The position numbers were made by a program, and so were the translations under genes. DNA of 64,000 bases from Chelatococcus albus (lineage in GTDB: Bacteria; Pseudomonadota; Alphaproteobacteria; Rhizobiales; Beijerinckiaceae), in contig NZ_JASJEV010000005.1 in NCBI RefSeq assembly GCF_030067675.1, positions 203,089 through 267,088 of the forward strand, written 5' to 3'. Below are positions 1-8,555 of the stretch, in pieces. Numbering within the stretch: position 1 is the first letter of the stretch; each line of letters begins with the position of its first letter. The notes under the pieces were generated by a model, which had not been told where the DNA came from, did no database searches, and worked only from the letters and a program-made list of their open reading frames with translations.

Positions 1-2427
1 GGCGAGCGCCAGGCGCTCGAGCGCGACCTCGCCGTCAAGCCGTCCCTCCGGATCGATCGTCACCCGTCCGCCCAACGGCTGGCCGGCGACACGCCCCTCC
101 AGCCGGTCGAGCACGAGCCCGCGCGCGCCCCAGCTCGCCTGGGATACGAGACGGGCCGGCATGCGCGGCGCCAGGCCCGGCAGCGGCCGGGCGAGAACCT
201 GGGTCAGGAGTGAGACGTCGCCCGTCTCCAGCGTCAGGCGCCCCTCGGCGCGCGTGTCCGCATTCGCGATGCGCACCTGCCCGTCGCCGCGCAACACCCC
301 ACCGGCGACCTCAACGAGGAGCCGCGCCGGCAGCGCCGCGCGCGAGGCTCCGGCGAGGTCGAGCTGCAGGCGCCCCGGCCCCGTGCCGCGGATGGGCAAC
401 GCGTCAATCCCGAGCTGGCGCAGCAGCGTGACGCCGTCGGCCGCAGCAAGCCCGATCGAGAGCCTGACCGCGTCGGGACCCTCGGCGACCCCCTCCGGGG
501 GCAGGCGCCCGCCCGCGCGTACGCTCGTCTCGCCCGCCTTGCCCGCCAGCGTGAAGGTTGCACCGCCTTCTGCCGGGCGCTCGACGCCAAGATCGAGCGC
601 GAGCGGCGCCATGGCAGGCGCGGCGCGCGTCAGAACGTCTCCCGCCGCGGCCGGCAGGAAGCGGCCCAGAAGCGCGGCCAGCCCCTCGGTCCGCGTCGCC
701 TCGATGCGGCCGGAAATGCGGCCGCCACCCCGCCCGAGCGCCCCCGAGGCGGTCACGTTCGCCCCGCCGAGGTCGGTGACCTCGATCCGCTCGACGGCGA
801 TTTCCTCTCCGTTCGTGCTGATGCGCGCCTTGATGCGCCCCGTGTTCCCCCTCACCAGATCGGCGAAGCGAACCGCCCGCGCCTCGAGCACGAGACCGAG
901 ATCGGCGTCGGCGAGCATCGTCCGTGCGCTGTCAAAATTCGGCAATGCCCCGAGGTCGAACCCGTCGGCCACGAGCTGGGCGTCGAGGCGGGCGCGGCCG
1001 TTCTCCTTCGGCGTGCTGTAGCGCACCATCCCGGTGACGCTGGCCTCGCCGGCTGACAGGCGCAGGTTGCGAGCCGCGAGAAGATTCGCCGAGACGGCGA
1101 CGTCGCCCTGGAGGGCGAGCGCCGGCAGGCGTGCGAGCGATGCGACCAGCGTCTCCGGGGCGCCCATGCGCGCGAGCGCGCGGGCGAACCGCACGGGCGC
1201 ATCGCTGCGGACGCCGATGCGGCTCACCAGGTCGGGCTCGCCGGACAGGCCGAGCGAGCCTTCGAGCGTCACACTGGTCCCGGCAAGGGTCGCCTTGAGC
1301 CGCTCGATCGCAAGGCGGGACCCGGCATCGTGCAGGGCCAGCTCGACGTCGGTGATCTCCTCACCCGCATAGGCGAGGCTTCCCACCGAGAGCATGAGCG
1401 AGACCGGCAAAGGCAAGGCGCCGCTCGCCTCGCGCAGGAGCGCCACTGCCCGAGCGAGCCCCGGCCCGCCCACCGCCTCCGACAGGGCTTCGACATCGAT
1501 GCGACGGGCGCCGAGCGTCAGATCCAGGCCGGGAGCCTCGCCGAAGGTGAGGCTGCCGACCCCGGTGAACTTCACGCCGCGTCCCGGCTCCCCAACCTCG
1601 ACCTCGACGCTTTCAGCCTTCGCCGCGCGCCCCGCCGTGGCGATCTTGGCTGTGGCGGAGGCGACGAGGGCCGGTTTCTCCGCGCTCGCCGCGCGCAAGG
1701 GCGCCGTAAGGGCGACGCGGCCGACGAAGGCCGGCATCCCTGCGCTGTCGTTCAGCACCGGCGCGGAAACGGTGCCGTCGATGTCGATCTGCGGCCTGCC
1801 CTCACCGCCGAGGCTCGCCTTGAGCCGCATCCGACGCTCGCCGTCGAGCGCGCCGGTCGAGAGGTGCAGAAGACGTTCCCCGAGCCGCCCGTCGATGCGC
1901 CAGGGCCCCGCGAGGGAGGCCGCCTGGACCGTCGCGTCGATGGCCCCCAGACGGCCAACCTCCTCGCCCCCCATGCGGAGGCCGATCTCGCCCCCCTTCA
2001 CGACCAGCCGCTCGATGGCGACGGTGGAGGGCCGGGGGCCGTTCGTCCCGCTCGGCAGGGGCAGGCCGAGCCCCCCGTCCTCGCTGACGCGCACGGTGAG
2101 ACGCGGGCGCGTGAGCAGCGCCTCGACCACGCGCACGTCGCCCTGGAGGAGCGGGGTGGCGGCGAGTTCCACCCTCAGCGCCTCCGCCGCCAGGCCGGCC
2201 CCGCCAGCCGCCTCGCCGACGGATACGCCGCCAAGGTCGATGACCGGCGCCGGCAGGAAGCGCACGCGGATCGGCCCGCGGACCTCCACCGGCAGGCCGA
2301 CGGCCGCACTCAGGACCGTCTCCACCTCGGCACGGCGCGCGCCCCAGTCGATGAAGAGCGGAACCGCGAGCGCGGCCGACAGGACCAGGATGACTAAGAC
2401 AGCGAGAGCGGTCAGAAGGTCGCGCAC
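1..2427 (-). CDS. AsmA family protein (3' end beyond the window)
   Basis: The reading frame is open from a GTG at 2427 to base 1, giving 809 residues with no stop, so the C-terminus lies outside the window. An in-frame TGA sits just upstream of the GTG, which fixes the start region; no good Shine-Dalgarno is visible. The N-terminus reads VRDLLTALAVLVILVLSAAL, a single membrane anchor, followed by FIDWGARRAEVETVLSAAVG and LPVEVRGPIRVRFLPAPVID. This layout is typical of AsmA-type proteins, which are inner-membrane-anchored periplasmic bridge-like proteins linked to outer-membrane lipid homeostasis. The last visible stretch (TIDPEGRLDGEVALERLALA) still has the repetitive beta-strand character of the family. 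The family call rests on the N-terminus and general composition. The specific substrate is unknown. Confidence 0.75.
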   Translation of the reverse strand, partial: MRDLLTALAVLVILVLSAALAVPLFIDWGARRAEVETVLSAAVGLPVEVRGPIRVRFLPAPVIDLGGVSVGEAAGGAGLAAEALRVELAATPLLQGDVRVVEALLTRPRLTVRVSEDGGLGLPLPSGTNGPRPSTVAIERLVVKGGEIGLRMGGEEVGRLGAIDATVQAASLAGPWRIDGRLGERLLHLSTGALDGERRMRLKASLGGEGRPQIDIDGTVSAPVLNDSAGMPAFVGRVALTAPLRAASAEKPALVASATAKIATAGRAAKAESVEVEVGEPGRGVKFTGVGSLTFGEAPGLDLTLGARRIDVEALSEAVGGPGLARAVALLREASGALPLPVSLMLSVGSLAYAGEEITDVELALHDAGSRLAIERLKATLAGTSVTLEGSLGLSGEPDLVSRIGVRSDAPVRFARALARMGAPETLVASLARLPALALQGDVAVSANLLAARNLRLSAGEASVTGMVRYSTPKENGRARLDAQLVADGFDLGALPNFDSARTMLADADLGLVLEARAVRFADLVRGNTGRIKARISTNGEEIAVERIEVTDLGGANVTASGALGRGGGRISGRIEATRTEGLAALLGRFLPAAAGDVLTRAAPAMAPLALDLGVERPAEGGATFTLAGKAGETSVRAGGRLPPEGVAEGPDAVRLSIGLAAADGVTLLRQLGIDALPIRGTGPGRLQLDLAGASRAALPARLLVEVAGGVLRGDGQVRIANADTRAEGRLTLETGDVSLLTQVLARPLPGLAPRMPARLVSQASWGARGLVLDRLEGRVAGQPLGGRVTIDPEGRLDGEVALERLALA

Positions 2428-2558
2428 CGCACCAGGGGCTCATGCAAGGAGAAAACCGCTTCTACTGTAGCGGATTCCGTGGCGCGACCGTGACGGAGAA
2501 TATGGGCCGGGGCGCTCCCCCAAAGGAGGGGATCGCCCGCGCCCCGCGACGGCGATCG

Positions 2559-3974
2559 TCAGAGGGCGACGATCTTGCCCGGATTCATGATGTTGAGGGG
2601 GTCGATGGCTCGCTTCAGCGTGCGCATGACGTCGAGCGTGGCTGCGCCGTGCTCGGCCTCCAGATACTGCATCTTCTTCTGCCCCACACCGTGCTCGCCC
2701 GTGCAGGTACCCTCCATCGCGAGGGCGCGCTTCACCAGGCGGTCGATGAAGGCCTTGCAGCGCTCCACCTCCTCCGGATTGTTCATGTCGACCAGGGGCT
2801 GCGTATGGAAATTGCCGTCGCCCACGTGGCCGGCGATGGGCGCGACGAGGCCCGCGGCCTCGATATCGCGCTTTGTCTCGTCCAGGCAGTCGGCGAGACG
2901 TGAGATGGGCACGCACACGTCGGTCGCGACTGACTGCACGCCGGGCCGCAGCGCGAGGGCCGCCCAATAGGCGTCGTGCCTGGCCTGCCACAGGCGTGTC
3001 CGGTCCTCTGCCTTCGTCGCCCAGTCGAAGGGGCCGCCGCCGAACTCGGCTGCGATCTCGCCGAAGCGCTCCGCCTGTTCCTTGACCCCGGCTTCGGTGC
3101 CGTGGAATTCGAGGAAGAGCATCGGCGTCTCGGGCAGGCCGAGCTTCGAATGCAGGTTGACGCCGCGCATCATCACCTCGTCGAGGAGTTCGATGCGCGC
3201 CACCGGCAGGCCGCTCTGGATGGTCATGATCACGGCGTCGCAGGCCGCGCGCACCGAGGGGAAGGGGCAGATGCCGGCGGAAACCGCTTCCGGGATGCCC
3301 GACAGACGCAGCGTGATCTCGGTGATGATGCCGAGCGTGCCCTCCGAGCCGACGATGAGGCGCGTCAGGTCATAACCGGCAGAGGTCTTCTTCGCCCGGC
3401 TCGCCGTCTTCACCACGGAGCCGTCCGGCATGACAACGGTGAGCGCCAGGACGTTGTCCTTCATCGTACCGTAGCGGACGGCATTGGTGCCCGAGGCGCG
3501 CGTCGCCGCCATGCCGCCGATGGAGGCGTCGGCGCCGGGATCGATGGGGAAGAACAGGCCCTGGTCGCGCAGGTGCTCATTGAGTTCCTTGCGCGTCACA
3601 CCGGGTTCGACCACCGCGTCGAGATCCTCCGCGTGCACGGCGATGATGCGCTTCATCTGGCTCGTGTCCACGGAGATGCCGCCGAAAGGGGCGTTGACAT
3701 GACCCTCGAGCGAGGTACCCGTGCCGAAGGGAATGACCGGCACGCGATGCGCGGCGCAGAGCCTGACGATGTCCGCCACCTCCTCGGTCGTCCGCGGGAA
3801 GACGACGGCATCCGGCGGCTGGTTGGGGACCCAGGTCAGCGTATGGCCGTGCTGCCAGCGCACGGCATCGCTCGTCACCACCCGGTTGCCGAAACGCTGC
3901 GTGAGACCCTCGATCACCGCGGCGACGGCGCTTTCGGCGGGCCGGGCGAGCGGGCGGGGAGTGGAATTGGTCAT
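2559..3974 (-). CDS. FAD-linked D-lactate/glycolate-type dehydrogenase
   Basis: A 471-residue protein of the FAD-binding PCMH type (GlcD / cytochrome D-lactate dehydrogenase group). It is expected to oxidise a D-2-hydroxy acid and pass electrons to the respiratory chain. The N-terminal half carries the FAD-binding region (PVIPFGTGTSLEGHVNAPFG, DPGADASIGGMAATRASGTN, LIVGSEGTLGIITEITLRLS). The C-terminal half has the FAD-oxidase cap with HVGDGNFHTQPLVD, GEHGVGQKKMQYL and the ending DPLNIMNPGKIVAL. The frame is open further upstream, but I chose ATG 3974 (MTNSTPRPLARP) because it is preceded by GAGGGG and the longer form begins with an arginine-rich, non-family stretch. Without biochemistry, D-lactate versus glycolate or 2-hydroxyglutarate cannot be separated. 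Confidence 0.85.
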   Translation of the reverse strand: MTNSTPRPLARPAESAVAAVIEGLTQRFGNRVVTSDAVRWQHGHTLTWVPNQPPDAVVFPRTTEEVADIVRLCAAHRVPVIPFGTGTSLEGHVNAPFGGISVDTSQMKRIIAVHAEDLDAVVEPGVTRKELNEHLRDQGLFFPIDPGADASIGGMAATRASGTNAVRYGTMKDNVLALTVVMPDGSVVKTASRAKKTSAGYDLTRLIVGSEGTLGIITEITLRLSGIPEAVSAGICPFPSVRAACDAVIMTIQSGLPVARIELLDEVMMRGVNLHSKLGLPETPMLFLEFHGTEAGVKEQAERFGEIAAEFGGGPFDWATKAEDRTRLWQARHDAYWAALALRPGVQSVATDVCVPISRLADCLDETKRDIEAAGLVAPIAGHVGDGNFHTQPLVDMNNPEEVERCKAFIDRLVKRALAMEGTCTGEHGVGQKKMQYLEAEHGAATLDVMRTLKRAIDPLNIMNPGKIVAL

Positions 3975-4240
3975 CAAGGAACCCCTCGGGCTTAAGTCGG
4001 CTGATCTTCTACGTGGCCAGCCGCCGTTCAAGCCCTTCGCGCGCAAGCGGCTGCGCGAATGGCGCATGCCGGCTGAAAGGCAGCAAGGCCGGGGCTCCTT
4101 GCGAGCATGAGTTCACCGCGCTGATGCACGGCGGATCACGCGGCGGTGAGTGTCTCCCTCATCCCCATTAGGCTGGCGTTCAGAATTGCGATAGAATGAT
4201 CAATTGCTGTCGGGTGGCTCCGCCGGAGAGCCCATGAAGT

Positions 4241-4852
4241 ATGGCGTCAACGGTGTGTGAGTGGGAGCGCGCGTTGCTCGACTTGTCGAACGCTCCAGCG
4301 TTGTTCTTTGCGCCCTTTGTCTCGTCCACGATGCGGGTGGAACCGCAGTGGGTCGACTATAACGGCCATCTCAACATGGCCTACTACAACGTGCTCTTCG
4401 ACCGCGCGGTCGACGAGGCTTTCGGTCTGATCGGCCTCGGTCCGGACTACACCGAGCAGCGCCGGGCGTCCTTCTTCCTCGCCGAGAGCCACGTGCTCTA
4501 CCGGCGCGAGCTGCAGGCCAACGCGTTCGTGCGTGTCACGGTGCAGCTCCTCGATTTCGACGAAAGGGGCCTGCACTACTACATGGAGCTGCGGCATGCG
4601 GCGGAGGGATGGCTGTCGGCCACATCGGAGAATCTCGCCCTGCACGTGGGCATGGAGGAGCGCAAGGTCACGCCCTTCCCGCCCGACATCCTGTCAAATC
4701 TCGCCTTCATGCGGGCCTCGCACACCCGCCTGCCGAGACCCGATGCGCTCGGGCGTGTCATCGGCTTGAAGCGTGACAAGGTCGCGGCCAAGGCGGCTGC
4801 CCCCAAGACCACTCCGGAAGAGACCCGCCTCGCCTCCGGCACGCGGCATTGA
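4241..4852 (+). CDS. Hot-dog fold acyl-CoA thioesterase family protein
   Basis: A 203-residue protein with the 4-hydroxybenzoyl-CoA thioesterase-like core starting near residue 31 (MRVEPQWVDYNGHLNMAYYN). In this group the YNGHLNMAYY segment forms the N-terminal strand and helix of the hot-dog fold. The remainder (FLAESHVLYRRELQANAFVR, TVQLLDFDERGLHYYMEL) fits betainyl-CoA/carnitine-pathway-type thioesterases. The last 25 residues are basic and low complexity. ATG 4241 gives about 30 residues before the core. A better placed Shine-Dalgarno (GGAGAG at 4225-4230) actually precedes an out-of-frame ATG at 4234 that opens an 8-codon ORF ending at 4260, so the true start is uncertain; ATG 4331 would remove the leader. 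The exact substrate cannot be inferred. Confidence 0.75.
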   Translation: MASTVCEWERALLDLSNAPALFFAPFVSSTMRVEPQWVDYNGHLNMAYYNVLFDRAVDEAFGLIGLGPDYTEQRRASFFLAESHVLYRRELQANAFVRVTVQLLDFDERGLHYYMELRHAAEGWLSATSENLALHVGMEERKVTPFPPDILSNLAFMRASHTRLPRPDALGRVIGLKRDKVAAKAAAPKTTPEETRLASGTRH

Positions 4853-4870
4853 AGGCTGATCGGCCGCGGC

Positions 4871-5143
4871 TCAGCAGCCGATCGACCCCGGCGGGCAGGT
4901 CGGGCTCGATCTGATCGAGGGCGGAAACTGCTGGTTGCGCTGCTGCTGCTGGCGCAGCTGATCGATCTCGAACTGGAACTGTTGGTTCTGCTGCAAGTTC
5001 TGCTGCTGGCGCGACATGGAGCGGTTGAGCTCGTTGATCTGCCGCTCCGAGCGCGTGGTTTCGCCGGGCACCTGGGCCCAGGCGACGGGCGGCAGGGCGA
5101 CGAGGACGGCGGCACAGACGGCGGACAGGATGGCGGTGCGCAT
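4871..5143 (-). CDS. Small secreted Gln-rich hypothetical protein
   Basis: A 90-residue protein with a clear Sec signal peptide (MRTAILSAVCAAVLVALPPV followed by AWAQ, likely cleaved after AWA). The mature part is about 66 residues, dominated by glutamine, asparagine and arginine, with a probable helical or coiled-coil stretch (SERQINELNRSMSRQQQNLQ) and a Cys-containing tail TCPPGSIGC. It is transcribed divergently from the helicase gene, and its 3' end lies 18 bp from the convergent thioesterase gene. I do not recognise the family; a periplasmic location is inferred from the signal peptide only. Confidence 0.6.
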   Translation of the reverse strand: MRTAILSAVCAAVLVALPPVAWAQVPGETTRSERQINELNRSMSRQQQNLQQNQQFQFEIDQLRQQQQRNQQFPPSIRSSPTCPPGSIGC

Positions 5144-5307
5144 GGCGGGCCTCGTGAGTGGCGGGCATCTCGGCCCACATATGGGGGTGCGTCCCGGGCA
5201 GGACAGCGGCCGCGGGGCTCCGCAGCCTGAGCGGACATAGTCGAGCCGGCGTCATCGATGAAGAGCTCGGAGGGCTCGCACCCTCGACGTCGTTCGCCTT
5301 TTGGTCC

Positions 5308-7785
5308 ATGGTCCCGCCGATGAATCGTTCGCATACCAGAGGCGGCCCTTCGCCCGACGACCTGTCGCACGAGCCTCGCGCGGGATCCTTGAGTGCGCGC
5401 GCCCGCGCCGCCGCGGCGCCGACGGCCGCCTATCTTGCCGGCCTCAACGCCGAGCAGCGCCATGCGGTCGAGACCACGGAGGGCCCGGTGCTCGTGCTCG
5501 CCGGCGCCGGCACGGGCAAGACGCGGGTGCTCACCACGCGCATCGCCCATCTCATCGCCACCGGCAGCGCCCGGCCGGGCGAGATCCTTGCCGTGACCTT
5601 CACCAACAAGGCGGCGCGGGAGATGAAGGAGCGCGTCGGCATCCTTCTCGGCGGTATTGCCGAGGGCATGCCCTGGCTCGGCACCTTCCATGCCATCGGC
5701 ACCAAGATCCTGCGCCGGCATGCGGAGCTCGTCGGCCTGAAGTCCGATTTCACCATCCTCGACACCGACGACCAGATCCGCCTCATGAAGCAGGTGATCC
5801 AGGCCGAGGGCGTGGATGAGAAGCGCTGGCCGGCACGCCAGCTCGCGGGCTTTATCGACGGCTGGAAGAACCGCGCGCTCGCGCCCGCGCAGGTGCCGGC
5901 CGGCGAGGCGGCCGCCTTCGCGGGCGGGCGCGGCGCCGCGCTCTACGCCCTCTACCAGGAGCGGCTGAAGATCCTCAACGCGGCGGATTTCGGCGACCTG
6001 CTCGTCGAAAGCATCCGCCTGTTCCGGGAGAACCCGGAGATCCTGGCGCAGTACCAGAGCCGCTTCCGCTACATGCTGGTCGACGAGTATCAGGATACGA
6101 ACGTCGCCCAGTATCTGTGGCTCAGGCTCCTCGCCCAGGCCCGGCGCAACCTCTGCTGCGTCGGCGACGACGACCAGTCGATCTACGGTTGGCGCGGCGC
6201 CGAGGTCGACAACATCCTGCGCTTCGAGCACGACTTTCCCGGCGCCGTCGTCGTGCGGCTCGAGCGCAACTACCGCTCCACCGCCCACATCCTCGCCGCG
6301 GCCTCCCATCTCATCGCCCACAACGAGGGGCGCCTCGGCAAGACGCTGCGCACGGAGGACGAGCCGGGCGAGAAGGTGACCATCACCGGCGCCTGGGATT
6401 CGGAGGAAGAGGCCCGCCTCGTCGGCGAGGAGATCGAGGCCCTGCAGGCGAAGGGCCATCCGCTCTCCGAAATCGCCATCCTCGTGCGCATCTCCGCCCA
6501 GATGCGCGAGGTGGAGGACCGCTTCGTCCAGCTCGGCCTGCCCTATCGCGTCATCGGCGGCCCGCGCTTCTACGAGCGCCTGGAGATCCGCGATGCGCTC
6601 GCCTATCTGCGCGCCACCGTCTCCCCCGCCGACGACCTCGCCTTCGAGCGCATCGTCAACACGCCGAAGCGTGGCCTCGGCGACGCCACGATCCAGGCCC
6701 TCCACGCCCACGCGCGCGCGGCCGGCATCCCGCTCATGCAGGCGGCGCGCCTCGTCGTCGAGACGGAGGAGCTGAAGCCCAAGCCCCGTGGCGCCCTGCG
6801 CGACCTGCTCACCGCCTTCGCACGCTGGTCGTCGCTTCTGGAGACGATGCCGCACACGGAGCTCGCCGAAACCGTCCTGGAGGAATCGGGCTACACCGAG
6901 ATGTGGCAGCGGGACCGCTCGGCCGAGGCCGCCGGCCGACTCGAAAACCTAAAGGAGCTCATCCGCTCGCTCGAGGAGTTTCCCGACCTGCCGAGCTTTC
7001 TCGAGCATGTCTCGCTCGTCATGGACGCGGTGGAGAACGAGACGGACGACCGCGTGAGCATCATGACGCTGCACGCGGCCAAGGGGCTCGAATTCGACAC
7101 CGTCTTCCTGCCCGGCTGGGAGGAAGGGCTCTTTCCCAACCAGCGCGCCCTCGACGAGAACGGCCGCGCCGGCCTCGAGGAGGAGCGCCGCCTCGCCCAT
7201 GTCGGCATCACCCGCGCAAGGCGCCGCGCCAAGATCTATTTCGCCTCGAACCGCCGCATCCACGGGCTGTGGCAGTCCACCATCCCCTCGCGCTTCATCG
7301 ACGAGCTGCCGGAGGCGAGCGTGGAGGTGACCGAGGCGCCGGCGGCCTATACCTACGGCGGCTACGGCCGCAGCCGCTTCGACGTGATGGAGCCCTTCGG
7401 CTCCTCCTATCGCACGCCGGGCTGGCAGCGGGCGCAGGCGCACCAGCGCGCACAAGGCGGGCGCGGCCTCATCGGCGCGGGCGGAGGCGGCGGCTTTGCC
7501 GCCGGCCGGGGAGGCCATGCCGGCTTCGATGACGCCAGAGAGGAAGGTTTCGGCCAGCGCGGCCGCAGCCAGGATCCGCGCCGTCCGCCCACGCTCATCG
7601 AGGGCGAGCTCGTGGCGAAGTCAACCGGCACCTCCTCCGCCTTCGCCGAGGGTGACCGCATCTTCCACCTGAAGTTCGGCCCCGGCACGGTGGCCGACGT
7701 CGACGGCAACAAGCTCACCGTCGACTTCGACAAGGCCGGCCGCAAGATGGTGCTCGACAGCTTCGTGCAGCGGTCCAGCAGCTAG
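5308..7785 (+). CDS. uvrD: UvrD/PcrA/Rep-type ATP-dependent DNA helicase
   Basis: An SF1A helicase of about 825 residues, the usual length for alphaproteobacterial UvrD-type enzymes acting in nucleotide excision and mismatch repair. Motifs appear in order: Q-motif and Walker A (LNAEQRHAVETTEGPVLVLA, then GAGTGKTR), Ia (AVTFTNKAAREMKERV), II (MLVDEYQDTNVAQY), III (GDDDQSIYGWRGAEVDNILR), IV (VVRLERNYRS), V (ITLHAAKGLEF-type block, read here as MTLHAAKGLEFDTVFLPGWE) and VI (RRLAHVGITRARRRAKIYFA). A Gly-rich linker follows, then a C-terminal Tudor-like segment (FHLKFGPGTVADVDGNKLTV) that in PcrA/UvrD contacts RNA polymerase. The frame is open back to 5158, but residues before ATG 5308 are not family-like; ATG 5320 is also possible. 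It is divergent from the small secreted protein gene. Confidence 0.92.
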   Translation: MVPPMNRSHTRGGPSPDDLSHEPRAGSLSARARAAAAPTAAYLAGLNAEQRHAVETTEGPVLVLAGAGTGKTRVLTTRIAHLIATGSARPGEILAVTFTNKAAREMKERVGILLGGIAEGMPWLGTFHAIGTKILRRHAELVGLKSDFTILDTDDQIRLMKQVIQAEGVDEKRWPARQLAGFIDGWKNRALAPAQVPAGEAAAFAGGRGAALYALYQERLKILNAADFGDLLVESIRLFRENPEILAQYQSRFRYMLVDEYQDTNVAQYLWLRLLAQARRNLCCVGDDDQSIYGWRGAEVDNILRFEHDFPGAVVVRLERNYRSTAHILAAASHLIAHNEGRLGKTLRTEDEPGEKVTITGAWDSEEEARLVGEEIEALQAKGHPLSEIAILVRISAQMREVEDRFVQLGLPYRVIGGPRFYERLEIRDALAYLRATVSPADDLAFERIVNTPKRGLGDATIQALHAHARAAGIPLMQAARLVVETEELKPKPRGALRDLLTAFARWSSLLETMPHTELAETVLEESGYTEMWQRDRSAEAAGRLENLKELIRSLEEFPDLPSFLEHVSLVMDAVENETDDRVSIMTLHAAKGLEFDTVFLPGWEEGLFPNQRALDENGRAGLEEERRLAHVGITRARRRAKIYFASNRRIHGLWQSTIPSRFIDELPEASVEVTEAPAAYTYGGYGRSRFDVMEPFGSSYRTPGWQRAQAHQRAQGGRGLIGAGGGGGFAAGRGGHAGFDDAREEGFGQRGRSQDPRRPPTLIEGELVAKSTGTSSAFAEGDRIFHLKFGPGTVADVDGNKLTVDFDKAGRKMVLDSFVQRSSS

Positions 7786-7931
7786 TTTCGCCAGCGAAAC
7801 GACAGCCGCATCTCGCTGATATTGCGTGTGAGACCCTGTGAATTCGGGGGATCGAGGGGGCACATGTGCGCAGCCCGGACGGCAGCGGTGGTGCAAGATC
7901 AATGGGTGCAGATGTTTCGTCGGAGCACCCC

Positions 7932-8129
7932 ATGCTCATCAACAGTCGCGACATCATTCAGCGTCTCGAACGCGACGGCTTCGTGCAGAAGAGCACCAAG
8001 GGCTCTCACTGCAAATTCTGGAGCCCTGTCACAAAGCGTGTTGTCATCGTCCCGCATCCGCGCAAAGATCTTCCGCTCGGCACGGTAAGCGCCATATACA
8101 AGGCTGCCGGATGGCCGTTCGAGCGTTGA
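7932..8129 (+). CDS. hicA: HicA family mRNA interferase toxin
   Basis: A 65-residue HicA toxin: a small dsRBD-like fold that cleaves mRNA when not bound by HicB. The start MLINSRDIIQRLERDGFVQK is followed by STKGSHCKFWSP, which holds the family's catalytic histidine in the GSH motif, and by VVIVPHPRKDLPLGTVSAIY and KAAGWPFER. The frame is open to 7866 upstream but those residues are not family-like, so I start at ATG 7932. It lies 7 bp upstream of the hicB-like gene in the usual toxin-first order, so the two are co-transcribed. Confidence 0.88.
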   Translation: MLINSRDIIQRLERDGFVQKSTKGSHCKFWSPVTKRVVIVPHPRKDLPLGTVSAIYKAAGWPFER

Positions 8130-8136
8130 GCAAGCG

Positions 8137-8427
8137 ATGACGCACTATATTGCCCTGATCCACAAGGATGCGGCGTCGAGCTACGGCGTGTCGTTTCCCG
8201 ACGTGCCGGGCGTGTTCGCGGCTGCCGACACGCTCGATGCGGCGATCGTCGAGGCGCAGGAGGCCTTGTCCTTCGCCGCTTCGGACTGGCGGGAACTGAC
8301 CGGCGAACCATTCCCCGGCCCGCGGACGCTGGATGACCTGCGCCTCGATCCCGCCTTTCTCGACGGTGTGGCCGATGCGGTCATCGCGGCGATCCCGCTG
8401 CACACCCCCGTCCCGGCGGCGGCGTAG
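8137..8427 (+). CDS. hicB: HicB family antitoxin, short form
   Basis: A 96-residue HicB-like antitoxin. The N-terminal degraded RNase H-like domain is clear: MTHYIALIHKDAASSYGVSF, then PDVPGVFAAADTLDAAIVEA. The rest (EALSFAASDWRELTGEPFPG, PRTLDDLRLDPAFLDGVADA) completes that domain. The protein stops at PLHTPVPAAA and shows no ribbon-helix-helix or helix-turn-helix DNA-binding domain, which many HicB proteins carry at the C-terminus for operon autoregulation. The bases after the stop, read in all three frames, do not restore such a domain. It should still bind and neutralise HicA. The call is secure; how the operon is repressed is open. Confidence 0.85.
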   Translation: MTHYIALIHKDAASSYGVSFPDVPGVFAAADTLDAAIVEAQEALSFAASDWRELTGEPFPGPRTLDDLRLDPAFLDGVADAVIAAIPLHTPVPAAA

Positions 8428-8555
8428 CAACGCCACCGGCCGCGCGCTCGGCCGGCGATGCTGCAATCGGTCGTCGCTTGCGATCGAGCGTCGGAGGTGA
8501 CACCGCCGCCAATGTGTGGTCATTGCACGCACGGCGCCACAGCCGGCGGAACAGG

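Noticed and set aside
4579-6855. A 758-codon minus-strand frame opposite the helicase
   Set aside because: It runs antisense through three annotated genes on both strands and has no recognisable domain.
7785-7800. GTTTCG-CCAG-CGAAAC hairpin right after the helicase stop
   Set aside because: The stem is only six pairs and no T-tract follows, so a terminator cannot be supported.
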